Shown in pieces: positions 5,998 through 11,651 of a DNA stretch of 11,651 nt. A program made the position numbers and the translations under genes. Within the stretch, counting starts at the first letter, position 1, and each line of letters opens with the position of its first letter. Source of the stretch: Lachnospiraceae bacterium. GTDB lineage: Bacteria > Bacillota_A > Clostridia > Lachnospirales > Lachnospiraceae. Where the stretch lies: assembly GCA_024689605.1 (NCBI GenBank), contig JAILDD010000235.1, positions 1 through 11,651 of the forward strand. The letters run 5' to 3'. The notes beneath the pieces were generated by a model. It had not been told where the DNA came from. It made no database searches and saw only the letters and a list, made by a program, of their open reading frames with translations.

Positions 5998-6237
5998 TTA
6001 CTTGGAATACTTACCGTCGATGAATACAACTTCAGCATCATTCTTGTATGCATCACCGTAAACCTTAATAAGCGCAATGATAAGGTCTACCCAGGTCCAT
6101 ACTCCGCATCCGCCAACTGTTATAAGCTTAAGTATTCCCAGAACAACCTGACCTCTCATAAAACGGTCAACACCAAAGCATCCAAGAAAAAATACATACA
6201 ACCATACCCACAGATTTTTATCAAATCTCTTTTCCAT
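5998..6237 (-). CDS. TM2-domain membrane protein D, divergent member
   Basis: 79 residues. Helix 1 (about 9-21) is followed by GVDRFMRGQ (22-30), the DRF form of the TM2 signature, then helix 2 with the [12 protein letters not shown] motif (42-53) found in the broader TM2 family. The tail [15 protein letters not shown] (65-79) resembles the KSDEDF..YVDGHKGWF tail of the three other TM2 proteins, but lacks the final GWF. It has its own strong promoter (6301-6329) and a terminator, so it appears to be separately expressed. The ATG has a GAGGAGAG ribosome site seven bases away. The family identity is clear; the function is not known. Confidence 0.9.
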   Translation of the reverse strand: MEKRFDKNLWVWLYVFFLGCFGVDRFMRGQVVLGILKLITVGGCGVWTWVDLIIALIKVYGDAYKNDAEVVFIDGKYSK

Positions 6238-6276
6238 AGTTCTCTCCTCTCATCCTCACCATACATTAATAGAAGC

Positions 6277-6291
6277 GGTTCCATTTGAACC
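6277..6291 (-). promoter_or_regulatory. Inverted repeat in the leader of TM2 gene D
   Basis: GGTTC and GAACC flank a 5-base loop. The hairpin starts close to the predicted transcription start, as in the lipoprotein leader at 154-174. It could be an operator or a 5' mRNA stem. Confidence 0.35.
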
Positions 6292-6300
6292 ACGTGTTAG

Positions 6301-6329
6301 ATTTTATTGACTTTCATATGCTTTGTCAA
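6301..6329 (-). promoter_or_regulatory. Strong promoter of TM2 gene D
   Basis: Perfect -35 TTGACA (6324-6329), 17-base spacer, -10 TAAAAT (6301-6306). The -35 box overlaps ATTGAC, which is mirrored by GTCAAT just before the -10, giving a dyad that spans the promoter. It begins immediately after the stop codon of the DUF2752 gene. Confidence 0.8.
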
Positions 6330-6335
6330 TAGTTT

Positions 6336-6782
6336 TCACTGCCAGTACCCGGCGAGATCCCCAAGGTAATCTATATGAAAAAAGATCATCAGCAGATTAC
6401 GGACTATGAAGTAAACAATTACTATTATAAGTATGCCCCAGGCTTCCTGATCCGTCAGCGGCGGTACCATGCGTTTTCCCCTTCCGAAGACTACACAATT
6501 ATATAGAAGCGTGCCCCATATCCGGACATAGAAAACGAACATAATTATCGGCGCAGGATTTGCAAGCAGCGACTCCCAAAGCTTGCCCTTTACAAAATAC
6601 TGAACCGACCTTGTGCCTCCGCAGGTCGGACAATAAATATGGAAGTATTTCCATAAAAAACAGGGTCCGCCAAAGGAAATATCATCAGCATGACCGCTTA
6701 GGTATATGACAAGAGGTAAGGCCGCAATACCTACTATGGTCAGAACAACAAGCCATATCCTCTGCCACCTGATATCGTACAT
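6336..6782 (-). CDS. DUF2752 family membrane protein
   Basis: 148 residues from the ATG at 6782. The open frame reaches a TTG at 6827, but that would overlap the upstream gene by 31 bases. Three membrane helices are visible (about 9-28, 76-97 and 113-136). Between the first two lies the family mark CPTCGGTR (51-58) with a preceding Cys41, matching the CPxCGxTR motif of DUF2752 (PF10825); the paired cysteines suggest metal or redox chemistry near the membrane. It starts 14 bases after the zinc-ribbon/DUF4190-like gene and is the last gene before the independently promoted TM2 genes. No terminator is seen between it and the next promoter. The function of the family is not established. Confidence 0.85.
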   Translation of the reverse strand: MYDIRWQRIWLVVLTIVGIAALPLVIYLSGHADDISFGGPCFLWKYFHIYCPTCGGTRSVQYFVKGKLWESLLANPAPIIMFVFYVRIWGTLLYNCVVFGRGKRMVPPLTDQEAWGILIIVIVYFIVRNLLMIFFHIDYLGDLAGYWQ

Positions 6783-6796
6783 AAGTGCCTGTCTTC

Positions 6797-7291
6797 TTAG
6801 AAGAATACTCCAAGTCCCATTGTGCAAAGGTCAATGATAAACTGTACCGGAATCGCACATATAGCACAGATAAGTCCTGCTATAGCCAGACCTTTCTTTG
6901 AACCGTTGTTTACGATACCCACTATGCCTAATACGATCGCTGCCATTGAAAATGCATAAAACGGATCGCAGACAAATGAAGTTATACCGAAAACAAGTGC
7001 CAGGATACATACAGTTGTCTGGTCCTTTTTCTCGGGTGCGTAGTAATTGGGCTGACCGTAAGGAGCCGAGTTGTTCGGGCCATAGGAATAACCATTGTTG
7101 TATCCCTGATTGTAACCGTTGTTATAGCCTGTATTAGTTCCGCCGGATACAGTGTCAGCACTGTTGGTTACATTCGGTATCGGATTTGATGCTGCATTAA
7201 CATTCTGAGCCGCACTTATCTCAGAACCGCAGCTCTCACAGAATCTATTGGTATCAGGATTCTCTCTTCCACAATTAGGACAATTCTTCAT
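6797..7291 (-). CDS. Zinc-ribbon membrane protein, DUF4190-like C-terminus
   Basis: 164 residues. Start set at the ATG at 7291, which places CPNCG and FCESCG at the N-terminus and has a GGGAG ribosome site; the longer frame adds 18 unremarkable residues. Residues 4-21 form a four-cysteine zinc ribbon (C4, C7, C18, C21). A low-complexity Asn/Gly/Tyr linker with repeated GYNNGYNQGYNNGY follows (about 55-85). Residues 93-157 hold two or three hydrophobic segments in the pattern of DUF4190 (LALVFGITSF, then AIVLGIVGIV, then GLAIAGLICAI). The zinc ribbon and linker should be cytoplasmic. It is separated from the previous gene by 118 bases that contain a promoter, and is closely followed by the DUF2752 gene. 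Its role may be as an adaptor (inference). Confidence 0.85.
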   Translation of the reverse strand: MKNCPNCGRENPDTNRFCESCGSEISAAQNVNAASNPIPNVTNSADTVSGGTNTGYNNGYNQGYNNGYSYGPNNSAPYGQPNYYAPEKKDQTTVCILALVFGITSFVCDPFYAFSMAAIVLGIVGIVNNGSKKGLAIAGLICAICAIPVQFIIDLCTMGLGVFF

Positions 7292-7384
7292 TTTTTCTCC
7301 CTCTTTCTTGAATCTGTCATCAACCCGTAAGGTTTCAAACGGCACACTGTTACACTTATGATTGACATAATCAAACCAATGACC

Positions 7385-7413
7385 ATTTAATCATATCTTA
7401 TTTTTTATGTCAA
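7385..7413 (-). promoter_or_regulatory. Promoter of the zinc-ribbon/DUF4190-like and DUF2752 genes
   Basis: Perfect -35 TTGACA (7408-7413), 17-base spacer, -10 TTAAAT (7385-7390) with a TGA extension. The -35 overlaps the stop codon of the preceding gene. It would let the last two genes of the cluster be expressed separately from the GTPase genes. The leader is about 90 bases. Confidence 0.6.
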
Positions 7414-7420
7414 TTGACAT
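7407..7420. promoter_or_regulatory. Perfect 14-bp palindrome over a stop codon and -35 box
   Basis: ATGTCAATTGACAT is a perfect palindrome covering the end of the two-zinc-ribbon gene and the -35 of the next promoter. Its half-site ATTGACAT recurs at 7361-7368. It is a candidate operator. Confidence 0.5.
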
Positions 7421-7904
7421 CAAATTTATCCGCTCTTCTTCCACATTCCATACATATCGTGCTGTCTGGCGGAATAACAGCACCGCATACACAGACCTTA
7501 TTTTGAATTTCGATACGAGGAACAGTGCCGGAGCCGTTCGGATCATTTATTTGATTTACCGCTCTGCCGCACCTGGGACAAAACTTTGAGTCAAATGACA
7601 GCTCTGCGCCACAGTAACCACAGTTATTCCTGTTTTTATTCTTTTGTTTTTCTATTTCCCTCTCGATATTGTTAATATCCGTATTTACCGCTTTAAGGTT
7701 TTCAAAATGGATATCCAGTTCACTCGGTGGCAGCTTTCCTTCCATATAGAGGTTATACGCCTCCATTCCGATATATCTGTATATCCTGTCCCGTTCGTTT
7801 CTTTTTTCATCCAGGGCTTTTTTATTCTCAAAACCTGTAGAAATATTATTTATGCTTCCGGATATATTTTTGCCTACTTTATCGAAAAAATCGTTTACAT
7901 CCAT
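7410..7904 (-). CDS. Coiled-coil protein with two zinc ribbons
   Basis: 164 residues from the ATG at 7904, which has a GGGAGGGGG ribosome site seven bases away. The N-terminus FFDKVGKNISGSINNISTGF is amphipathic, and residues 36-93 form a probable coiled coil. A first ribbon (C95, C98, C109, C112; CGYCG...CPRCG) and a second (C138, C140, C151, C154; CVCG...CMECG) follow. In the second the first cysteine pair is spaced by one residue rather than two. There is no membrane helix, so the protein is cytoplasmic or peripheral. Similar N-terminal-helix plus zinc-ribbon proteins are common and uncharacterised in clostridia (family recollection). It starts 27 bases after the two-helix membrane gene and is probably co-transcribed with it and the GTPase. 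Confidence 0.85.
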   Translation of the reverse strand: MDVNDFFDKVGKNISGSINNISTGFENKKALDEKRNERDRIYRYIGMEAYNLYMEGKLPPSELDIHFENLKAVNTDINNIEREIEKQKNKNRNNCGYCGAELSFDSKFCPRCGRAVNQINDPNGSGTVPRIEIQNKVCVCGAVIPPDSTICMECGRRADKFDVN

Positions 7905-7931
7905 AAAGATACCCCCTCCCAAGGATATACA

Positions 7932-9194
7932 TCAGATCAGGAATCGATCCAGTTGCTTTCTGTATTTCTCCGTCGGGCTTTCCGATAAGCTACCTGTTTC
8001 CGTTAAGTTTTCAAACAGAACATCTTTCTGTATGGCATCCAGTTCATTTTTTATGAGAATATTGGTCTGCTCCATATACTCCCGGTCCAGCCTTTGAATA
8101 CGACCTTCATTAAGCATGACCGCAAGATTCTTTTTGGCATTTTTTTGTACCTTTGTATATATCTTTCTCTTAAGCGTAGCATTCTGATAAATGAAAAATG
8201 TCAAATAAAGCGCTATTAACAAAGTAAAAATAACAAGAAGAACTATTGCCGCCTGCTTTATAAACAATTGGACAGAAGTGTCCATTGCAAATTTTCTGGT
8301 TTTATCCAGAGTTTTGACCACATGATCCAGATTATCGACCTGATCCATTAATGTCGGAGATGTCTGTTCAACCGTCTGCTCAACCACATTATTTTCAGCT
8401 TTTTTTCTTATACCGTTTGCTATCAGGAGTGTTGTTGAAACAGCTATTATCAGCATGATAGCAATGACAAAAAAGGGGATCATAAGTTTTATATTTTTTT
8501 TGCGCTTTTCTTTTTGGGTAAATACCGTCACATCGTTGCCGACAGACGATTCGAATTCAGTCAGTGCTCCGGATCCGTTATTTACCCCTGCTGTTCTTTC
8601 ATCTATCCCCATCTTAATATTTTCAAGCTTGGAACTCCATTTGCTGTATGCAGTCTTTTCAGAGATGAGATTGCTGCTAACCGCTCTTTTAACAGCCCTG
8701 TCATATTGGGAAACACTATCCTCCAATACGCTTCTTTTATACTGCGCCAGCTTTAATCTATGATTTTCGATAAGTCTGTCAATATTGTTGTTTATAACAT
8801 TATTCCTTATGAAATCCTCTCCCTTAAACTGAATTGAGATCATGTTGTTAAATTCCCTCTCCGTATGGTTGGAAATGTCATTTATTCCATTTTCGGATTT
8901 CAGTCGGAGATTATCCAGACTGTCATGACAATCTGAAATGATTCCCTGAAGTTCTTTTTCCTTATTTAAAGATTCAGTCACTTTGACTTGAGACAATTCC
9001 GGATGTGAGGCCTCGATATGATCCAGGACATCATAAAGAACTCCCGTTATAGTCCGGATATTGTAATTTCCCTGCGTTACAAGAATTTTGGTATCATTAA
9101 GAGAATCGATAACACGGGATCTGCATCCGCACTTATATGCCAGTTCTTTTATTTCTTCGGTTAGTGCAATAAGCTCATTATCTCTGTCGTTCAT
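7932..9194 (-). CDS. Coiled-coil membrane protein with two transmembrane helices, unknown family
   Basis: 420 residues. A GTG twelve bases upstream is an alternative start, but AAGGTG lies nine bases before this ATG. Residues 1-230 are highly charged and helical, with probable coiled coils. KEKRKK (228-233) precedes helix 1 (about 237-260), a 50-residue loop follows, then helix 2 (about 313-336) followed by KRK, so both ends should face the cytoplasm. Residues 340-420 are again helical and charged. No catalytic motif is visible. The gene begins 24 bases after the dynamin-like GTPase stops, so the two are almost certainly co-transcribed. A membrane receptor or regulator for the GTPase is a reasonable guess. 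I do not recognise the family. Confidence 0.85.
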   Translation of the reverse strand: MNDRDNELIALTEEIKELAYKCGCRSRVIDSLNDTKILVTQGNYNIRTITGVLYDVLDHIEASHPELSQVKVTESLNKEKELQGIISDCHDSLDNLRLKSENGINDISNHTEREFNNMISIQFKGEDFIRNNVINNNIDRLIENHRLKLAQYKRSVLEDSVSQYDRAVKRAVSSNLISEKTAYSKWSSKLENIKMGIDERTAGVNNGSGALTEFESSVGNDVTVFTQKEKRKKNIKLMIPFFVIAIMLIIAVSTTLLIANGIRKKAENNVVEQTVEQTSPTLMDQVDNLDHVVKTLDKTRKFAMDTSVQLFIKQAAIVLLVIFTLLIALYLTFFIYQNATLKRKIYTKVQKNAKKNLAVMLNEGRIQRLDREYMEQTNILIKNELDAIQKDVLFENLTETGSLSESPTEKYRKQLDRFLI

Positions 9195-9218
9195 ATCTCT
9201 ACACACCTTTTTATTCTT

Positions 9219-11045
9219 TTAGTTTTCATCTGCAGGGTGGCTTTTGTCTTCCAGCCTGAGCTGACCTAACAGAAGATCCACTTCATTAATGTGGTCTTCG
9301 AGCTTCGGGATATTCTGGCTCTCTTTACTTATACTGATACGATATTCCGCAAAAACTCTGTCCGCACCATTTATCCCCGTAATGAATATCTCATCGATCT
9401 TTCTTGTGAGTTCTACCTTCATCTGCTCTTTGATGCGCATTAGATCCTGTTCGAATTCTTCCAGCGCTTTTTGAAATTTCGCATCCATCTGTGAATCCGC
9501 GCAGGCACTGGCTATCTTATGAGCAAGGGCAGCTATCGCAATCGCACCTATTGCACCGACGACTATAGGAATAAGCAAACCGCCTATAGCTGCTCCGGCA
9601 CCTACAGTAGCTACTCCTCCCGCTGTAATAGCAGCAAGACCTTCTGTACCGACAGCGATCGCTCCTGCTCCGAGAAATCCGCCGGCACCACCTACTGCCG
9701 CTCCCAGTCCGGTAGATGTTCCCACTACCAGATCAGCTTCTTTTCGTGCCTTCATGCCTTTTTCATATAGTTCCTTTGTGACAACATCAAATGATGAATA
9801 TGCTTTCTTTGTGTCGTCAATGGTATTTTTTACATTTGCCACTATATGATTTTTTGACTCTGCAATGGTTCCGTAAAACTTATCTTCGATACCTATACAG
9901 TTCTCTCTTCCTGATAATTTCTCGGATGCTTTGTCGAGAATGATCTGCATATCGGTCATAAGGGTCTGTACAGAGGAGCTTACAGTATCATTAACTTTTT
10001 TGCTCATCCTTTCTTTATAAATGTTATTGACATAATTCAGATAATCCATCAGATCGGAGTATCCCTTGGGAAACTGTTCCTTGACACGCTTGGGATTCAT
10101 TCTCTTGATGATCTCATTTTTGTATTCTTCTATTTCCCTGTCGACTACATTCTCAATCTCTTTTTTGAGATTCTCAACACGTACAGACTCATCAGCCCTG
10201 TAATCGTCGATCATTGAATTAATATCTGCAACGATCAGCTTGTCTTTCTCATACTGGGAACGACGCAGATCAAATGACTGCCTGATTTCTGTGAACATCT
10301 TTCTGATATAGAAAGAATTCGAATCCTGCTTTGAAATTCCCTCGTTGTTTGCAATGATCTCATCATCAATATAGCTTTTAAGCTGTTCTATTTCGGAACA
10401 TTCGGAATCAACAATAGAAGTACAGAAAACAGGAGCAACTATTCCCGCCTCTCCCATATACCTGTTTATTCTCTCAAGGACTTCCGTCTTGCGAATATCA
10501 GGCACTTCATCAATCTTTGAAACAATAAAGACTACTTTCTTCGGATCAGTGGATTCTATCGCATTCCAGACAGACATGCTACCGGGATTCTGAGCAGACA
10601 AAACGACCAGAAGCACATCGCTTTTATCTACATTCTCCTTTATAAAATCCATAGTTTCCGGGTTATTGACCTTATCGGCACCAAAGGTGTCTATTATAGA
10701 TATGCCCTTAAGTATATCGATATGATTAAATATTCTTCTGCAGAATCCTGTAATCTGGAATTCTGCATATTCATCACCGTATCTGTAATCAATGATCTCA
10801 TCTCTTTGGGTGTGTGATAAAAAAGGAGCACTGCCGAACAATGCCTTAAGCAGGGATGTTTTGCCGGTACCGGCTTCGCCTATGACCATAAACTGAAAAT
10901 TGTCCGAGATCTCCCTGAGATATTTTTTGATTATCTCCTTTTCCTCGAAAGCATCAGAATCTCCAAGGATCCTGTTCATGCGTTCGGTTATATCGATCTC
11001 TATCTGTTTGTTACCGTAGTTAAAAGGGAGATTACTGATTTCCAT
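9219..11045 (-). CDS. Dynamin-like GTPase with glycine/alanine-rich membrane segment
   Basis: 608 residues. The G domain has P-loop GEAGTGKTS (56-64), a G3 motif DTFG (119-122) and a G4-like SKID (176-179). Residues 245-435 are long and charged, consistent with a helical stalk. Residues 436-510 are a Gly/Ala/Val/Ile-rich hydrophobic stretch resembling the membrane-inserting paddle of bacterial dynamin-like proteins. Residues 511-600 are helical again (EEFEQDLMRIKEQMKVELTRK). This order of G domain, helical bundle, hydrophobic paddle and returning helices argues for membrane binding or remodelling by self-assembly. G4 departs from the usual NKxD, since Ser replaces Asn. It is followed by a two-helix coiled-coil protein 24 bases away. 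GAGGAAAA precedes the ATG. An alternative is a soluble TRAFAC-class GTPase without membrane fission activity. Confidence 0.85.
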   Translation of the reverse strand: MEISNLPFNYGNKQIEIDITERMNRILGDSDAFEEKEIIKKYLREISDNFQFMVIGEAGTGKTSLLKALFGSAPFLSHTQRDEIIDYRYGDEYAEFQITGFCRRIFNHIDILKGISIIDTFGADKVNNPETMDFIKENVDKSDVLLVVLSAQNPGSMSVWNAIESTDPKKVVFIVSKIDEVPDIRKTEVLERINRYMGEAGIVAPVFCTSIVDSECSEIEQLKSYIDDEIIANNEGISKQDSNSFYIRKMFTEIRQSFDLRRSQYEKDKLIVADINSMIDDYRADESVRVENLKKEIENVVDREIEEYKNEIIKRMNPKRVKEQFPKGYSDLMDYLNYVNNIYKERMSKKVNDTVSSSVQTLMTDMQIILDKASEKLSGRENCIGIEDKFYGTIAESKNHIVANVKNTIDDTKKAYSSFDVVTKELYEKGMKARKEADLVVGTSTGLGAAVGGAGGFLGAGAIAVGTEGLAAITAGGVATVGAGAAIGGLLIPIVVGAIGAIAIAALAHKIASACADSQMDAKFQKALEEFEQDLMRIKEQMKVELTRKIDEIFITGINGADRVFAEYRISISKESQNIPKLEDHINEVDLLLGQLRLEDKSHPADEN

Positions 11046-11080
11046 ATGGCTTTTCCTCGTATTATTATGTATATTTTTTA

Positions 11081-11090
11081 TACTAATGCC
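11081..11090. repeat. 10-bp element shared by two leaders (copy 1; copy 2 at 11542-11551)
   Basis: TACTAATGCC (+ strand; GGCATTAGTA on the minus) lies 36 bases before the GTPase ATG and again 56 bases before the start of the small membrane protein gene at 11486. In both, AT-rich sequence follows in the direction of transcription. It may be a shared regulatory site. Confidence 0.4.
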
Positions 11091-11120
11091 ACTTACTGCA
11101 AAACATACCTTTATTGCCGT

Positions 11121-11486
11121 TTAACCATATAATGAATCCATGACAGCCATGAAGAACGGTATGAAAATCCATGGACCTATTCCCAGTACCACGCTTATTA
11201 TCGGCATCCAGATCAGTTTGTACTGCTTTTTTACCAGGTCGATTATAGCTACAACTAAGCCCGTCAGCCCGCCAATGGCACCGATGATCAAGAATCCCGC
11301 TATAAACAACACCATCCCTGTAAGACCTATAACTGCCTCATTTGTTACTGCCGTATGGCTGCTGCCTGTCCCGGCAAATGCCAGGCTGAAAAAGACCATG
11401 ATCCCCGACAGGATCTCCAGCCCCGTTATAACAAGCGACACGATCGACACTATCAAACAGCCTTTTGATGTTTTTTTCTCTTCCAT
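11121..11486 (-). CDS. Small multi-pass membrane protein, unknown family
   Basis: 121 residues. A short charged N-terminus MEEKKTSKG is followed by hydrophobic segments at about 11-38, 51-85 (long enough for two helices, glycine-rich) and 92-117, so three or four transmembrane helices in total. A KKQYK motif between the last two should face the cytoplasm. No catalytic residue or named domain is recognisable; the general look resembles small DUF4190-like proteins. GGAGGGAG precedes the ATG. It is on the same strand and 75 bases upstream of the GTPase, with no terminator between them, so co-transcription is possible. A shared 10-bp element upstream of both genes points to common control. Confidence 0.8.
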   Translation of the reverse strand: MEEKKTSKGCLIVSIVSLVITGLEILSGIMVFFSLAFAGTGSSHTAVTNEAVIGLTGMVLFIAGFLIIGAIGGLTGLVVAIIDLVKKQYKLIWMPIISVVLGIGPWIFIPFFMAVMDSLYG

Positions 11487-11513
11487 AATTATCTCCCTCC
11501 TACACCCCTGGGT

Positions 11514-11531
11514 AGTGTCAACTCAGACACT
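11514..11531. promoter_or_regulatory. 6-bp inverted repeat upstream of the small membrane protein gene
   Basis: AGTGTC and GACACT flank a 6-base loop, about 28 bases before the ATG at 11486, and would fall in the leader. It is a possible operator or RNA hairpin. The rest of 11487-11578 holds no promoter I can support beyond the shared element at 11542-11551. Confidence 0.35.
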
Positions 11532-11578
11532 CCTATTTTGTTACTAATGCCTTTATTTTCGGGAGATTCAAATAAAAA

Positions 11579-11646
11579 GAGCATTGACCTCCCTTTTGGT
11601 ATAATGTCATCTGCGAAAATCACCTCATACCAAGGAGACAATGCTC
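11579..11646 (+). promoter_or_regulatory. Long imperfect hairpin with promoter and buried start, possible mobile element edge
   Basis: GAGCATTG (11579-11586) is the exact inverse of CAATGCTC (11639-11646). Inside it TTGGTAT (11596-11602) pairs with ATACCAA (11627-11633), and CTCC pairs with GGAG between the two. The extended -10 TGGTATAAT sits in the left arm; the ribosome site AAGGAGA and the ATG at 11641 sit in the right arm. Such end-located dyads that hide a ribosome site are typical of transposase leaders (inference). Confidence 0.5.
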
Positions 11647-11651
11647 ATGAA
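11641..11651 (+). CDS. Possible start of a + strand gene, first codons only
   Basis: ATG at 11641, with a second in-frame ATG at 11647, preceded by AAGGAGA at a suitable distance. This is the only convincing + strand start in the window. Only three full codons are present, so the product cannot be identified. The hairpin leader suggests a transposase, but this is a guess. Confidence 0.35.

Noticed and set aside
6783..6827. Longer DUF2752 start at a TTG at 6827
   Set aside because: It would overlap the upstream gene by 31 bases; the ATG at 6782 lies 14 bases after that gene and begins a normal membrane-protein N-terminus.
9519..9770. 83-residue + strand open frame opposite the glycine-rich part of the GTPase
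   Set aside because: It is a low-complexity Ser/Tyr/Cys/Arg product that mirrors Gly/Ala codons on the other strand, with no independent start signal.

Overview
The window looks like chromosomal DNA from an AT-leaning Firmicute, most likely a Lachnospiraceae-type gut or rumen clostridium (inference). The reasons are strong GGGAGG-type ribosome binding sites, TTGACA/TTGCAA-17/18-TATAAT promoters with frequent TGn extensions, a GH13_20 amylase beside a sugar-transport-style lipoprotein, and zinc-ribbon, TM2, DUF2752 and DUF4190-like small proteins. Every confident gene is on the minus strand, so transcription runs from high to low coordinates. No rRNA, tRNA or CRISPR array was seen.

Layout in the direction of transcription: (1) At the right edge, a + strand start buried in a long hairpin may be the beginning of a mobile element. 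(2) Next come a small multi-pass membrane protein (11121-11486) and a run of five tightly spaced genes (11045 down to 6336): a dynamin-like GTPase, a coiled-coil protein with two membrane helices, a coiled-coil protein with two zinc ribbons, a zinc-ribbon/DUF4190-like membrane protein, and a DUF2752 protein. (3) Four TM2-domain genes follow (6237 down to 4561), several with their own promoter and terminator. Two are near-identical tandem duplicates. (4) A two-gene unit (4343 down to 2587) encodes paralogous GNAT-like proteins, only one of which keeps an acetyl-CoA binding motif. (5) An intracellular neopullulanase/cyclomaltodextrinase (2498-360) and the start of a secreted lipoprotein (119-1) probably belong to maltodextrin use.

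The most interesting part is 4561-11486. A GTPase with a glycine/alanine-rich membrane-inserting segment, a two-helix membrane partner, zinc-ribbon adaptors and a set of small two-helix TM2 proteins sit side by side on one strand. This would fit a membrane-remodelling or membrane-organising module. That function is inferred from domain content and gene order; I know of no described system with this composition.

The intergenic regions are unusually structured. They hold helically phased repeats upstream of the lipoprotein promoter, a three-segment hairpin switch upstream of the GNAT pair, a 14-bp palindrome overlapping a stop codon and a -35 box, and a 10-bp tandem repeat at a TM2 transcription start. 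Several start codons were moved inward from the longest open frame, because ribosome binding sites, paralogue alignment or a terminator inside the frame showed the longer versions to be wrong.
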